Assembly (NCBI RefSeq): GCF_000682735.1
Contig: NZ_AWFD01000034.1
Location: 124,001-188,000, forward strand
DNA: 64,000 nucleotides
Direction: 5' to 3'
DNA from: Hyphomonas sp. CY54-11-8
GTDB lineage: Bacteria > Pseudomonadota > Alphaproteobacteria > Caulobacterales > Hyphomonadaceae
A program made the translations under genes and the position numbers. Below, one piece after another: positions 9,265 through 18,185 of the stretch. Under the pieces are notes generated by a model. That model made no database searches. It was not told where the DNA came from and saw only the letters and a program-made list of their open reading frames with translations. The first letter of the stretch is position 1, and each line of letters opens with the position of its first letter.

Positions 9265-10026
9265 CTACAGCCGCTCGGTGCTGTGGCCGGAACGGGTCCA
9301 GCGCAGGAAAGGCGGGCCTTCCTTGTAATCTCTTGCTTTCAGACGGGCATCAATCTCACCCAGCATGAAGCGTGTCACGCTCGGTAGGTCGAGTGCCTGA
9401 GCATCGTCCAGCGTCACCCATTGAAGGTCGGAGAGCTCGGCGCCGTCCACTGGCGGGCGCTCGTCAATCAGGGCTTCTTCAGCGTCTGCCATGAAGAATC
9501 GCGCGTCGAAGCGGCGCGGACGGTAGGGCGGCGTGACGGCCCGGCCAATAAAGGTGAGCGGAGAAAGGTGCGGGGCGGCATCCAGTTCGTGGAACCGGTC
9601 CCAGCCTTTTGGCGCGGAGACTGGCATTTCGGCGGGCCTTGCCACCAGAAGACCCGTTTCTTCAAAGGTTTCGCGGATGGCGGTGAGGGCGAAAGCCCTC
9701 GGCTGGCGCCGCGCGTTGATGCGGAGTTTCGCTTCGACGTCCGGCTTCAGTTCACACCATGACACGGCCCGGCCGTCATCAGGGTCCACACGGCCGCCGG
9801 GGAAGACGTATTTATCCGGCATGAAGACATGCCCGCCGGAACGCTTGCCCATCAGGACTCGTGGCTTCGCAGCATCGCGCCGGATCAGAATCAGCGTCGC
9901 CGCATCCTTAGGGCGCGGGGAGCGCTGATTCTTCAGAATGACTTCGTCGTCGCTTTCCTTGTCGAAAGCCGTACCGATCAGCTGATTGCCTTTGTCGGAA
10001 CTGTGTTTTTCGCCGTCAGGGATCAC
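9265..10026 (-). CDS. NUDIX hydrolase
   Basis: A 253-residue NUDIX protein. The Nudix signature is visible as a glycine-rich FPGGRVD segment followed, after an insertion, by RETFEETGLLV, which supplies the REtxEExG helix that binds the catalytic metal. The insertion between the glycine motif and the helix is longer than in MutT, as in the NUDT7/NUDT19-like coenzyme A or acyl-CoA diphosphatase group, but the substrate is not certain. Its start overlaps the rnr stop by 4 bp (ATGA), so it is translated as the distal gene of an rnr operon. Confidence 0.9.
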   Translation of the reverse strand: MIPDGEKHSSDKGNQLIGTAFDKESDDEVILKNQRSPRPKDAATLILIRRDAAKPRVLMGKRSGGHVFMPDKYVFPGGRVDPDDGRAVSWCELKPDVEAKLRINARRQPRAFALTAIRETFEETGLLVARPAEMPVSAPKGWDRFHELDAAPHLSPLTFIGRAVTPPYRPRRFDARFFMADAEEALIDERPPVDGAELSDLQWVTLDDAQALDLPSVTRFMLGEIDARLKARDYKEGPPFLRWTRSGHSTERL

Positions 10027-12302
10027 TTCCGGCTCCTCCGCTTATGCTTGGGCAGCGTTTTTTTATTGAATTTGGGCTTGCCCCGGCGGGGAGGTCCACC
10101 CCTGCCGCGAGGTGAACGAGAGCTGGCATCTGCTGCCTTGCGAGCCGCGGCGCGGCCTTTCGGCGCGGGTGCGGGCTCCGATAGCATTTCCAGCAAGAGG
10201 CCGCCCTGAAGCGGCGTCACCTCTTTCAGGCGCACCCGCACTGTCTGACCCATGGAATAGGTCTTGCCGCTGCCGCGCGCGTAAATCTCCATCGCCGCCT
10301 GATCGAGAACCCAATAGTCATCCGAGATGGACGAGATCGGGACGAAGCCGTCTGCACCAGAGCCGGCCAGGGCCACGAACAGGCCTGAGCCGGTGACGCC
10401 CATGATCCGGCCTTCGAACTCGGCGCCCACACGGTCTGCCAGGAAGATGGCCAGATAGCGGTCCGTTGCTTCGCGCTCAGCTGCCATGGAGCGGCGCTCA
10501 GTCGTTGTGATGTGCTCCGCAATCTCTTCTAGCCGAACAGCATTCTGGTCGCTCAGGCCGTCCGGTCCTAGCTTCAACGCGCGGATCAGGGCGCGATGGA
10601 CGATCAGGTCGGCATACCGCCGGATCGGGGAGGTGAAGTGCGCATACTTGGCCAGGTTCAGGCCGAAGTGTCCTAGATTTTCCTCGGAATAGATCGCCTG
10701 CGCCTGGGAGCGCAGTACCATCTGGGTGACCATCTCGTCATAGACGCCGCCGCGAATGTCCTCCAGCAGCTTGTTGAATTTGTGTGTCTGTGGGCGTTCA
10801 CCGATGTGCCATTTGATGTCGAGGGTCTGCAGGAACTCTGCAAAGGCGGCAATCTTGGCTTCCGTCGGCACGTCGTGGACGCGGTAGACAAGCGGGCTGT
10901 TGGCCTTCTCCAGCGTCTCCGCGGCGGCCACGTTCGCTTGGATCATGAATTCTTCGATCAGGCGGTGAGCGTCCAGCCGCTCCTTGGCGATGATGCCCTG
11001 AATCTCGCCTTCCGCATCGAAGACGATCCGGCGTTCGGGCAGGTCCAGATCCAGCGGACTGCGTTTGTCGCGCGCCTTCGAGAGCGCTGCATAGGCGCCC
11101 CAAAGCGGCTTCAGGACGCTTTCCAGCAGTTCTTCAGCCTTGCCGCCCGGTTTGCCATCGATGGCGGCCTGTGCATCCTCATAAGAGAGCTTCGCAGCCG
11201 ATTTCATCATGCCACGGATGAAGCGGTGCGAGCGCTTGGTGCCAGATTTGTCGAAGATCATCTCTACCGCCATGCAGCGGCGCAACTCATTTTCGCGCAG
11301 GGAACACTCGTCCGCCGACAGTTCGAACGGCAGCATCGGCACGACGCGGTCCGGGAAATAGGTGGAGTTGCCGCGCTTCAGCGCTTCCTTGTCAAGCGGG
11401 GAGCCTTCGGTGACGTAAGCCGCCACGTCCGCGATGGCGACGATCACGCGCCAGCCATCGTCCAGCTGTTCGGCCCAGACGGCGTCGTCATGGTCGCGCG
11501 CATCGTGCGGGTCGATGGTGATCAGTTGGACGGCTGTCAGGTCTTCGCGTTCTGCTGCAGCCGGTTTCGGGTCCCGCGCTTGTTCCAGTGCCTCTTCGGG
11601 GAATTCTGTCGGAATATCGTGGGCATGGATGGCCAGAAGGCTGGCAGACCGCGGATCAGTGATGTGGCCGATGACTTCGGTAACGATGCCATAGGCCGGG
11701 CCGTATTGCCGTCGGCTGACGGGCTTCGGCTCGGCGATGACGAGATCGCCTTCTTCTGCGCCGTTCCGGTCAGCTTCCTGAATGACGAATTCGCGCTTTT
11801 CCTTCCGGGAGGAGGGAACGACCTTCCCGCCGCGCGTAGTCTGACTGTAGAGGCCGACCAACTTGTCGGAGAGCTTCTTCTCGAACACGGTGATGGCGCG
11901 GGCTAGCCATTCATCGTCGCGCTCGGAGATCTTGCAGAGCGCGCGATCACCCACGGCGGGCGCCTTGGCCTTTGGCTTGCCGGATGGGCCCGCATAGCGG
12001 ATCTCCGGCCCGAACAGGCCATTGTCGCCGACAGATTTGCCGATCAGCTCGCCATCGTCATCCAGATGGGTGAATTCAACAACGCCCGTGGGCGGCGGCC
12101 GGTCAGCCTGCGCCCAGGCGCGCTTGCCGGTACGCGCCAGCGTGCCATCAGCCTCCATTTCCTTGAGGATTTCGCGCAAGGTGGTGCGTTCCTTGCCCTT
12201 CAGCTTCAAGCCGCGGGCGATTTCCTGCTTGGTGGTAGCGCTTGGGTTTTCGCGAAGAAAGTCCAGAACAGTCTGGCGGTCAGGGAAAGTCATGACTGCC
12301 AT
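10023..12302 (-). CDS. rnr: Ribonuclease R
   Basis: A 3'-5' exoribonuclease of the RNB family, 759 residues, a normal length. Order: N-terminal winged helix (LDFLRENPSATTKQEIAR), cold-shock-like domains, the RNB catalytic domain with the acidic cluster TIDPHDARDHDDAVW (around residue 265), an S1 domain (GAEFEGRIMGVTGSGLFV), and a basic glycine/arginine/lysine-rich tail. RNase R degrades structured RNA and, with tmRNA, defective mRNA. ATG at 12302 or the in-frame ATG at 12293 could start it; neither has a strong ribosome binding site. topA lies upstream on the same strand beyond the M23 peptidase gene. Confidence 0.96.
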   Translation of the reverse strand: MAVMTFPDRQTVLDFLRENPSATTKQEIARGLKLKGKERTTLREILKEMEADGTLARTGKRAWAQADRPPPTGVVEFTHLDDDGELIGKSVGDNGLFGPEIRYAGPSGKPKAKAPAVGDRALCKISERDDEWLARAITVFEKKLSDKLVGLYSQTTRGGKVVPSSRKEKREFVIQEADRNGAEEGDLVIAEPKPVSRRQYGPAYGIVTEVIGHITDPRSASLLAIHAHDIPTEFPEEALEQARDPKPAAAEREDLTAVQLITIDPHDARDHDDAVWAEQLDDGWRVIVAIADVAAYVTEGSPLDKEALKRGNSTYFPDRVVPMLPFELSADECSLRENELRRCMAVEMIFDKSGTKRSHRFIRGMMKSAAKLSYEDAQAAIDGKPGGKAEELLESVLKPLWGAYAALSKARDKRSPLDLDLPERRIVFDAEGEIQGIIAKERLDAHRLIEEFMIQANVAAAETLEKANSPLVYRVHDVPTEAKIAAFAEFLQTLDIKWHIGERPQTHKFNKLLEDIRGGVYDEMVTQMVLRSQAQAIYSEENLGHFGLNLAKYAHFTSPIRRYADLIVHRALIRALKLGPDGLSDQNAVRLEEIAEHITTTERRSMAAEREATDRYLAIFLADRVGAEFEGRIMGVTGSGLFVALAGSGADGFVPISSISDDYWVLDQAAMEIYARGSGKTYSMGQTVRVRLKEVTPLQGGLLLEMLSEPAPAPKGRAAARKAADASSRSPRGRGGPPRRGKPKFNKKTLPKHKRRSRK

Positions 12303-12351
12303 ATAGAACGAATCGCGCCGGATTGCGCGTGGGATTTACGGTTCCCGCCTT

Positions 12352-13068
12352 TTAGTCGTTCGCCGCGGGCAGGGTCATTAAATCGATTGGCGTCAACGCG
12401 AACGAGCCAAGGCGAGGCTTCCACATGCCTGTCAGCACTTCGTAATGCAGGTGGCGCGGGATGGTGTGATCTGCCGTGTTGCCCATGATCCCGAGCACGT
12501 CGCCGGAGCCCACAAGGTCGCCAACGTCCGGCCCGGCGAAGGACTCAAGGTGGGCATAGCGCGTATAGACGCCATCGCCATGGTCGATGACGAGCATGTT
12601 GCCATAATCGCTACGATAGGAGCGGGTACGGACCCGGCCTGCTGCAGCGGCGTAAACAGGCACCGGGCTGTCGCTGTAATAGTCGACGCCCTTGTGCAGG
12701 CGGCCGTTCCGCATGCCGAAGGCGGATGACCAGCAGCCGCCGCCGACAGGCGCCGTGGCGAGGCGCACCTTGTTGTTCACCAGTACGAAAGGCTTGTAGT
12801 CCTGGACTTGAAGATCCGGCCCGACGTCTGATGCTGTTGCCGTGGAAAGGCCGGGGCAGGCGGACAGGTGATCGAGGAAGCCGGAGCGGGAAGGCGTGAT
12901 GGCCAGGATGACCGGGGGCGTTGTGACAGCTTCAGCCAAAGGCGCATCGTTGGTGAGCGTTATTGCCGTGTTCGACGCCAGCACGGCGCTGTCCTGCGCT
13001 GCCTGCGACATCACGAGAGAGGCCAGCGTCACCGCGCCAAGAAACAAGAATTTTTCCGTTCCGGACAT
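12352..13068 (-). CDS. M23 family metallopeptidase, exported (LytM type)
   Basis: About 238 residues with an N-terminal hydrophobic segment (KFLFLGAVTLASLVMSQAAQ) that reads as a signal peptide or anchor. The C-terminal LytM/M23 domain has the zinc ligands in LHKGVDY and in the RHLHYEV motif. Such enzymes cut peptidoglycan cross-bridges or act as LytM activators of amidases; the HxH and HxxxD sites look intact, so activity is plausible. The frame opens at 13137, but the ATG at 13068 puts the signal peptide at the N-terminus. It sits between topA and rnr on the same strand. Confidence 0.88.
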   Translation of the reverse strand: MSGTEKFLFLGAVTLASLVMSQAAQDSAVLASNTAITLTNDAPLAEAVTTPPVILAITPSRSGFLDHLSACPGLSTATASDVGPDLQVQDYKPFVLVNNKVRLATAPVGGGCWSSAFGMRNGRLHKGVDYYSDSPVPVYAAAAGRVRTRSYRSDYGNMLVIDHGDGVYTRYAHLESFAGPDVGDLVGSGDVLGIMGNTADHTIPRHLHYEVLTGMWKPRLGSFALTPIDLMTLPAAND

Positions 13069-13161
13069 GCCAAGCGTCCGTGTTTTGACAACACGGATTA
13101 TTGAGCTACCGAAACGAAGGGGCCGCAAGGGGCGCAAACGCGAAGTTTATGTGAGGTGCGG

Positions 13162-15732
13162 TTAGCCTTCGTCCGACTTTGCAGCCTTCTTGGCAGGCGC
13201 CTTCTTCTTCGCCGGCGCCTTTTTCTTGGCCGGAGCTTTCTTCTTGCCGCCTTTCGTCGCCTTGGCGTTGATCAGCTCAATGGCCTGTTCCAGCGTCACG
13301 GCATCCGGTGTGACATCCTTTGGAAGGGTCGCATTGGTCTTGGCATGCTTCACATAAGGGCCGTAGCGGCCTTCATAGACTTCGATGGCGCCGCCGTCCG
13401 GGTGGTCGCCCAGCGTTTTCAGCGGCGTCGCGCCACCCCGTTTGGAGCCGCGGGCTTTCTTGTCTTCGATCAGCGCCACAGCGCGGTTGAGGCCAATATT
13501 GAAAACATCGGCAGGATCTTTCAGGTTCGCATACGTCTTGTGATGCTGAACATAAGGCCCGAAGCGGCCGAAGTTCGCATAGATCATCTCGCCGTCTTCC
13601 GGGTGCGGACCGACTTCGCGGGGCAGGGAAAGAAGCTCGACAGCGCGCTCCAGCGTCAGCGTCTGCGGCGTGTCATTCTTGGTCAATGATGAGCGTTTCG
13701 GCTTCTCGCCATTGGCCATCTCGACATAAGGGCCGAAACGCCCGCTCTTCAGCCAGATGGTTTCGCCCGTTTCCGGGTGCACGCCGAGTTCGTTCCCGTC
13801 CGGATCGATAAAGCCGGCTTCCTCACCATCGGACGAGAACTGTCGAGTATATTTGCAATCCGGGTGGCGCGAACAACCGACAAAGGCGCCGAACCGGCCG
13901 ACCTTGATGGACAATTCGCCTTCCTTGCAGAGCGGGCATAAGCGGGGCTGTTCAATCACGTTTCCGTCGGAATCATGGTCCGGAAAGACGTGTGCTGCGA
14001 GGGCTTCGTTGAGGGCGTCTAGTACTTCGCTGACGCGCAGGTCTTTCGTCTCGCCAATATCGCTTGCGAACTGTTGCCAGAATTCCCGCAGGAAGCTTTT
14101 CCAGTCGAGCTTGCCGTCGGAAATGATGTCCAGCTTTTCCTCAAGGCCAGCCGTGAAGTCATATTCCACATAGCGCTGGAAGAAGTTCTCCAGGAACGCC
14201 GTAACGAGGCGGCCCTTGTCTTCCGGGATCAGAGCCTTGTTCTCGAGGCGCACATAACCGCGGTCTTCCAGCGTCGAAAGCGTTGAGGCGTAAGTGGACG
14301 GGCGGCCAATGCCCAGTTCTTCAAGCCGCTTGACGAGGGAGGCCTCGGTATAGCGCGGTGGCGGCGTGGTGAAGTGCTGGGTCGAGTCCGCTTTCAGAAG
14401 GTCTGCATGCTGACCTTCCGCCATTTTCGGCAGGCGATTTTCGGAATCGTCATCATCGTCCCCGGCATCATGGCCTTCGGTGTAGAGCTTGATGAAGCCG
14501 TCGAAGACGAGAACCTGGCCGCTGGCCCGGAGTTGGGCGCGCTGGTCCTTGGACAACATGTCGATAGTGGTACGCTCAAAGATGGCAGCTTCCATCTGGG
14601 AGGCGACGGCCCGGCGCCACACCAGCGTGTAGAGCTTCCGCAGATCGTCATCGCCGCTGTACTGCTCCGGACGCAGATTGAAGTCCGTCGGGCGGATAGC
14701 TTCGTGCGCTTCCTGGGCGTTCTTCGCTTTGGAGGAATAATAGCGGGTCTTTTCAGGCAGGTAGCGGGCGCCATAGTTCGACTGGATCATCGAGCGCGCC
14801 GCGACATAGGCCTCCTCGGCCATATTGACGCCGTCGGTACGCATATAGGTGATGCGGCCTTCTTCGTAGAGCTTCTGGGCGGCCTGCATGGTGCGCTTGG
14901 CCGTGAAGCCTAGCTTGCGGGAGGCTTCCTGCTGTAGCGTCGAGGTTATGAAGGGTGGGGCGGGGTTCCGCTTGACCGGTTTGGCTTCGACCGAGCTGAC
15001 GGAATAGCCGCCGACGCGAACCGCTTCGAGCGCCTTGTCGGCGTCGCCCTTGTCGCCCAGCGTGAATTTCTTGAGCGTCTTGCCGTCCAGGGCATGGAGG
15101 CGCGCCTGGAAGTCCGTGCCGTCAGGTGCTCGCAAGTCAGCTGCGACTGTCCAGTATTCCTGCGGCTTGAACATCTCGATCTCGTTCTCGCGGTCGCAGA
15201 TGATGCGCAGGGCAACCGACTGCACGCGGCCGGCTGAGCGGGAGCCCGGCAGCTTGCGCCAAAGGACGGGAGAGAGATTGAACCCCACGAGATAATCCAG
15301 CGCCCGGCGGGCGAGGTAGGCATCGACCAGTTCGGCGTCGATCTGGCGTGGCTGCTCCATGGCCGAAGTAACGGCACTCTTTGTGATGGCGTTGAAGACC
15401 ACACGTTCGACGGCGACATCCTTTTTGAGGGCGCGGCGCTTCTTCAGCGCTTCGATCAGGTGCCAGGAGATGGCCTCGCCTTCGCGATCCGGGTCGGTCG
15501 CGAGGATCAGCGTGTCAGCTTCTTTCAGCGCGTTGGCGATGTCTGAAATACGCTTGGAGGATTTCGAGTCAGCCTCCCAGACCATTTCGAAATCATTGTC
15601 GGGATCGACCGAACCATTCTTCGAAGGTAGGTCCCGGATATGACCGTAGGAGGCCAGGACTTTATAGTCCTTGCCGAGGTATTTGTTGATCGTTTTGGCC
15701 TTCGCGGGCGACTCGACGACGACAAGTTTCAT
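13162..15732 (-). CDS. topA: DNA topoisomerase I
   Basis: A type IA topoisomerase of 856 residues that relaxes negative supercoils. The TOPRIM domain begins at the N-terminus (VVESPAKAKTINKYLG; DPDREGEAISWH), the catalytic tyrosine is in EEGRITYMRTDG, a Cys4 zinc motif (CPLC...CSRHPDC) lies at about residue 590, and two or three topo-C repeats (GRFGPYVE, GRFGPYVQ, GRYGPYVK) follow. The last 40 residues are a lysine/alanine/proline-rich tail, common in Alphaproteobacteria and presumably DNA-binding. A GGAGAGG ribosome binding site precedes the ATG. Confidence 0.97.
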   Translation of the reverse strand: MKLVVVESPAKAKTINKYLGKDYKVLASYGHIRDLPSKNGSVDPDNDFEMVWEADSKSSKRISDIANALKEADTLILATDPDREGEAISWHLIEALKKRRALKKDVAVERVVFNAITKSAVTSAMEQPRQIDAELVDAYLARRALDYLVGFNLSPVLWRKLPGSRSAGRVQSVALRIICDRENEIEMFKPQEYWTVAADLRAPDGTDFQARLHALDGKTLKKFTLGDKGDADKALEAVRVGGYSVSSVEAKPVKRNPAPPFITSTLQQEASRKLGFTAKRTMQAAQKLYEEGRITYMRTDGVNMAEEAYVAARSMIQSNYGARYLPEKTRYYSSKAKNAQEAHEAIRPTDFNLRPEQYSGDDDLRKLYTLVWRRAVASQMEAAIFERTTIDMLSKDQRAQLRASGQVLVFDGFIKLYTEGHDAGDDDDDSENRLPKMAEGQHADLLKADSTQHFTTPPPRYTEASLVKRLEELGIGRPSTYASTLSTLEDRGYVRLENKALIPEDKGRLVTAFLENFFQRYVEYDFTAGLEEKLDIISDGKLDWKSFLREFWQQFASDIGETKDLRVSEVLDALNEALAAHVFPDHDSDGNVIEQPRLCPLCKEGELSIKVGRFGAFVGCSRHPDCKYTRQFSSDGEEAGFIDPDGNELGVHPETGETIWLKSGRFGPYVEMANGEKPKRSSLTKNDTPQTLTLERAVELLSLPREVGPHPEDGEMIYANFGRFGPYVQHHKTYANLKDPADVFNIGLNRAVALIEDKKARGSKRGGATPLKTLGDHPDGGAIEVYEGRYGPYVKHAKTNATLPKDVTPDAVTLEQAIELINAKATKGGKKKAPAKKKAPAKKKAPAKKAAKSDEG

Positions 15733-15800
15733 GCGGGGTACCTCTCCAAGGGCGCGAGTGATGGCCGCGTCGACGAGGCCATGTCAAGGCTGGATGCGTG

Positions 15801-16922
15801 TCAGCCGTCTTCCCGGTAGGCGATGTAAGACAATGTGCAGAAGAGCACAAAAAGCGGTGGACTCCAGGCTGCAACTATAGGCGGTGCTGCACCTGTGGCT
15901 CCTAGGCTGGTCGAAAACTGGGTGAAGAAATAGAGGCCGATGGCCGCCAGGGCACCGATCGCCAGCAGCTGCGATGTGCCGCCCATCCGTTGAAGCCGCA
16001 GGCACACAACGGCGCCAATGAGGCCCATGGCAACAAACAGGGCCGGCGTGGCCATCAATGCGTGCCAGCGCATCCGGTAGCGCGATGCATCAAGGCCAGC
16101 CGCTTGAGTCTGGCGGATGAAGCGGGGCAGGCGCCAAAAGCCAATCGTGTTGGGGGAGGCAAATTTGTCGAACAGTGTGACAGCGTCCAGCGGAGAAGGA
16201 ATGGCGAGGTTTGGTTTCCGCTCCGGTGGCTGGTTCGGGATGTTTTCAATGACGTTTTCCAGCTGCCAGAACCCGTCGCGCAATGTTGCGCGCTCGGCAT
16301 CGATGCGCCGGGCGAAGGCGAAATCGCTGGTCGGCTGGCTGCCGGAATAGAGGCGCTCTTCCTCGATCATTTTGACGTTCCGCAGCACGACGCCGCCCTG
16401 ATCGACATGCTGGGCGTGGATCACGATCTGGCTGGTATCGTCACCCTGGCGTAGCCAGACGCCCGTATCCGAAACGGCCATCGCCGTGCGGCCCTTGTCC
16501 AGGATCTGGGCACGGGTGACTTCGAAAGACTCGGTGAGTCTCGCCGATATAGGATTGAGCAGCGTTGTGGTGGCGATCCCTACGACCAGGCCGAGGACGA
16601 TGACCGGCGTCAGGAAGCGCCAGGCCGAGATCCCGCTGGCGCGGATGATCGAAAGTTCTGACCGGCGATTGAGCCGGGTGAAGGCCATCATCGACGCTAC
16701 CAGCAGCGCAAATGGCAGCGTCTGTTCCATGATCTGCGGCAGTTTCATCAGGGAGAGCTGCAGCGCGCCAAGCAGGCTTAGGCTGACATCGCCGCCGACG
16801 GTGCGGAGCTGTTCCACTACGTCGATCATCAGGATTGCGATCAGCAGAATGCCCAATACCAGCGCCAGGCCGGACAGGCATTCGCGCAGGATATAGAACT
16901 GGATACGGGATCCGAACGGCAT
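15801..16922 (-). CDS. lptG: LPS export ABC transporter permease LptG
   Basis: One of the two inner-membrane permeases of the LptB2FG machine that extracts lipopolysaccharide for transport to the outer membrane. About 373 residues with the YjgP/YjgQ layout: three N-terminal helices (FYILRECLSGLALVLGILL), a periplasmic beta-jellyroll domain, and three C-terminal helices. The frame opens upstream at 17048, inside lptF; the ATG at 16922 overlaps the lptF stop by one base (TGATG), which indicates coupled translation. lptB is not in the window. Confidence 0.94.
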   Translation of the reverse strand: MPFGSRIQFYILRECLSGLALVLGILLIAILMIDVVEQLRTVGGDVSLSLLGALQLSLMKLPQIMEQTLPFALLVASMMAFTRLNRRSELSIIRASGISAWRFLTPVIVLGLVVGIATTTLLNPISARLTESFEVTRAQILDKGRTAMAVSDTGVWLRQGDDTSQIVIHAQHVDQGGVVLRNVKMIEEERLYSGSQPTSDFAFARRIDAERATLRDGFWQLENVIENIPNQPPERKPNLAIPSPLDAVTLFDKFASPNTIGFWRLPRFIRQTQAAGLDASRYRMRWHALMATPALFVAMGLIGAVVCLRLQRMGGTSQLLAIGALAAIGLYFFTQFSTSLGATGAAPPIVAAWSPPLFVLFCTLSYIAYREDG

Positions 16923-18064
16923 CAGGCGCTCGCTCCCCCTGCGCCGCGGAACAGGTCGATCTGGGGACGCTCTATGGCGCCGAGGTGTCGTCCGCGGGAG
17001 AAGTAGACATAGCTGAGGCCCACCATGATGCTGATCGGCAGGACCCATTGGAGCACATTCATGGCCGGATCGTCCGCCGCGGCGGATTGAGCGGTCAGTT
17101 GCACGATCAGGACCGTAATGGCTGCGCTGGAGGAGATGGCGATCCGCTTGGCATAGCCTTTCCGGCTGAAATCCCCGCCCAACACCGCGACGATGGCAAT
17201 CAGCGCCATCACGATATTCAGCAGCGGAGAGGTCAGGCGCGTGTTCGCTTCGGCCAGCAAAGTGTCTGCATCCTTCAGTTCAAAGTAGTTCGTCCTGTCA
17301 ACGAAGAAGAGCTCATGCAGGAATTTGTCCGATGCCTTCAAGGCGAGGTCGGAATCTTCCTTCATGTATTCACTCAGGTCGAACGGATATTGCGCGAATT
17401 CAAGAATGGAAAGTTGCTGGTTTTCGTCCAGCTGCATGCTGATCGCGTCTCGCAGCAGCAGGGTCGGCTTGTCATCGATCTGCACTAGGGCGGCGCTGCG
17501 GGCGAGGATGTCCGTCGGATAGACCGGGTCTGTCATGTCCGAGATGAGGACCCCGCGCAGTTCACCAGCGACCTGTTCGCGGGCATAGAAGGTCAGCCGC
17601 TCGCCATTGGTGGTGAACTGGCCTGGGCGGATCAGGGCGGCGGCAAGATCGGCCCGTGCCACAGCAACAGTCTCTCGCATGGCTCGCTGGGCCAGCGGCT
17701 GCACCCACAAATTCACACCGAGATGCGCAATAGCGCAGAGCACCGCCAGCCGCATGATGGGCGAAGCGATCTGCCAACGCGTCATGCCGGCGGCCTGCGC
17801 CACGACAATCTCACTGTCCTTGTGGATCCGGTTGAGCGACCAGACCCCTGCCACGAACAGGGCTAGAGGCATCAGTAGCGCGATGATCTGGGGGGAACCC
17901 AGCATGACGATGTAGAAATAAGTCAGCGCAGACTGTCGATTTTCAAGGATCAGGTCAGTGCGAGAAAGGCCTTGTGCCAGAAGCGCAAGCAATGCGAGCC
18001 CCCCGACGATAATCAGGACCGCGCGCAAGACTTCATAAAACAGGTACGACTGGACTTTCGTCAT
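16922..18064 (-). CDS. lptF: LPS export ABC transporter permease LptF
   Basis: The partner permease of LptG, 380 residues, with the same YjgP/YjgQ fold. The N-terminal SYLFYEVLRAVLIIVGGLAL helix, the MPLALFVAGVWSLNRIHKDSE region and the VAQAAGMTRWQI coupling segment are typical. It diverges from pepA, as in many Proteobacteria, with about 120 bp of shared upstream region. Confidence 0.95.
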   Translation of the reverse strand: MTKVQSYLFYEVLRAVLIIVGGLALLALLAQGLSRTDLILENRQSALTYFYIVMLGSPQIIALLMPLALFVAGVWSLNRIHKDSEIVVAQAAGMTRWQIASPIMRLAVLCAIAHLGVNLWVQPLAQRAMRETVAVARADLAAALIRPGQFTTNGERLTFYAREQVAGELRGVLISDMTDPVYPTDILARSAALVQIDDKPTLLLRDAISMQLDENQQLSILEFAQYPFDLSEYMKEDSDLALKASDKFLHELFFVDRTNYFELKDADTLLAEANTRLTSPLLNIVMALIAIVAVLGGDFSRKGYAKRIAISSSAAITVLIVQLTAQSAAADDPAMNVLQWVLPISIMVGLSYVYFSRGRHLGAIERPQIDLFRGAGGASA

Positions 18065-18185
18065 CGTGTGTCACGTGCCGGGAAATAAAGCAGAAACTGG
18101 CAGTTAACGGGCATATTTTCCCTGCCTAACGAGTTGCGCTGCGCGCGTCGATGCTTAGTTTCCGTCTCAAACGGAGATTCCTCAC

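Noticed and set aside
10782-11906. A 374-codon forward frame opposite rnr
   Set aside because: It shadows the RNB domain of a clearly real gene; high-GC codon use keeps the opposite frame open.
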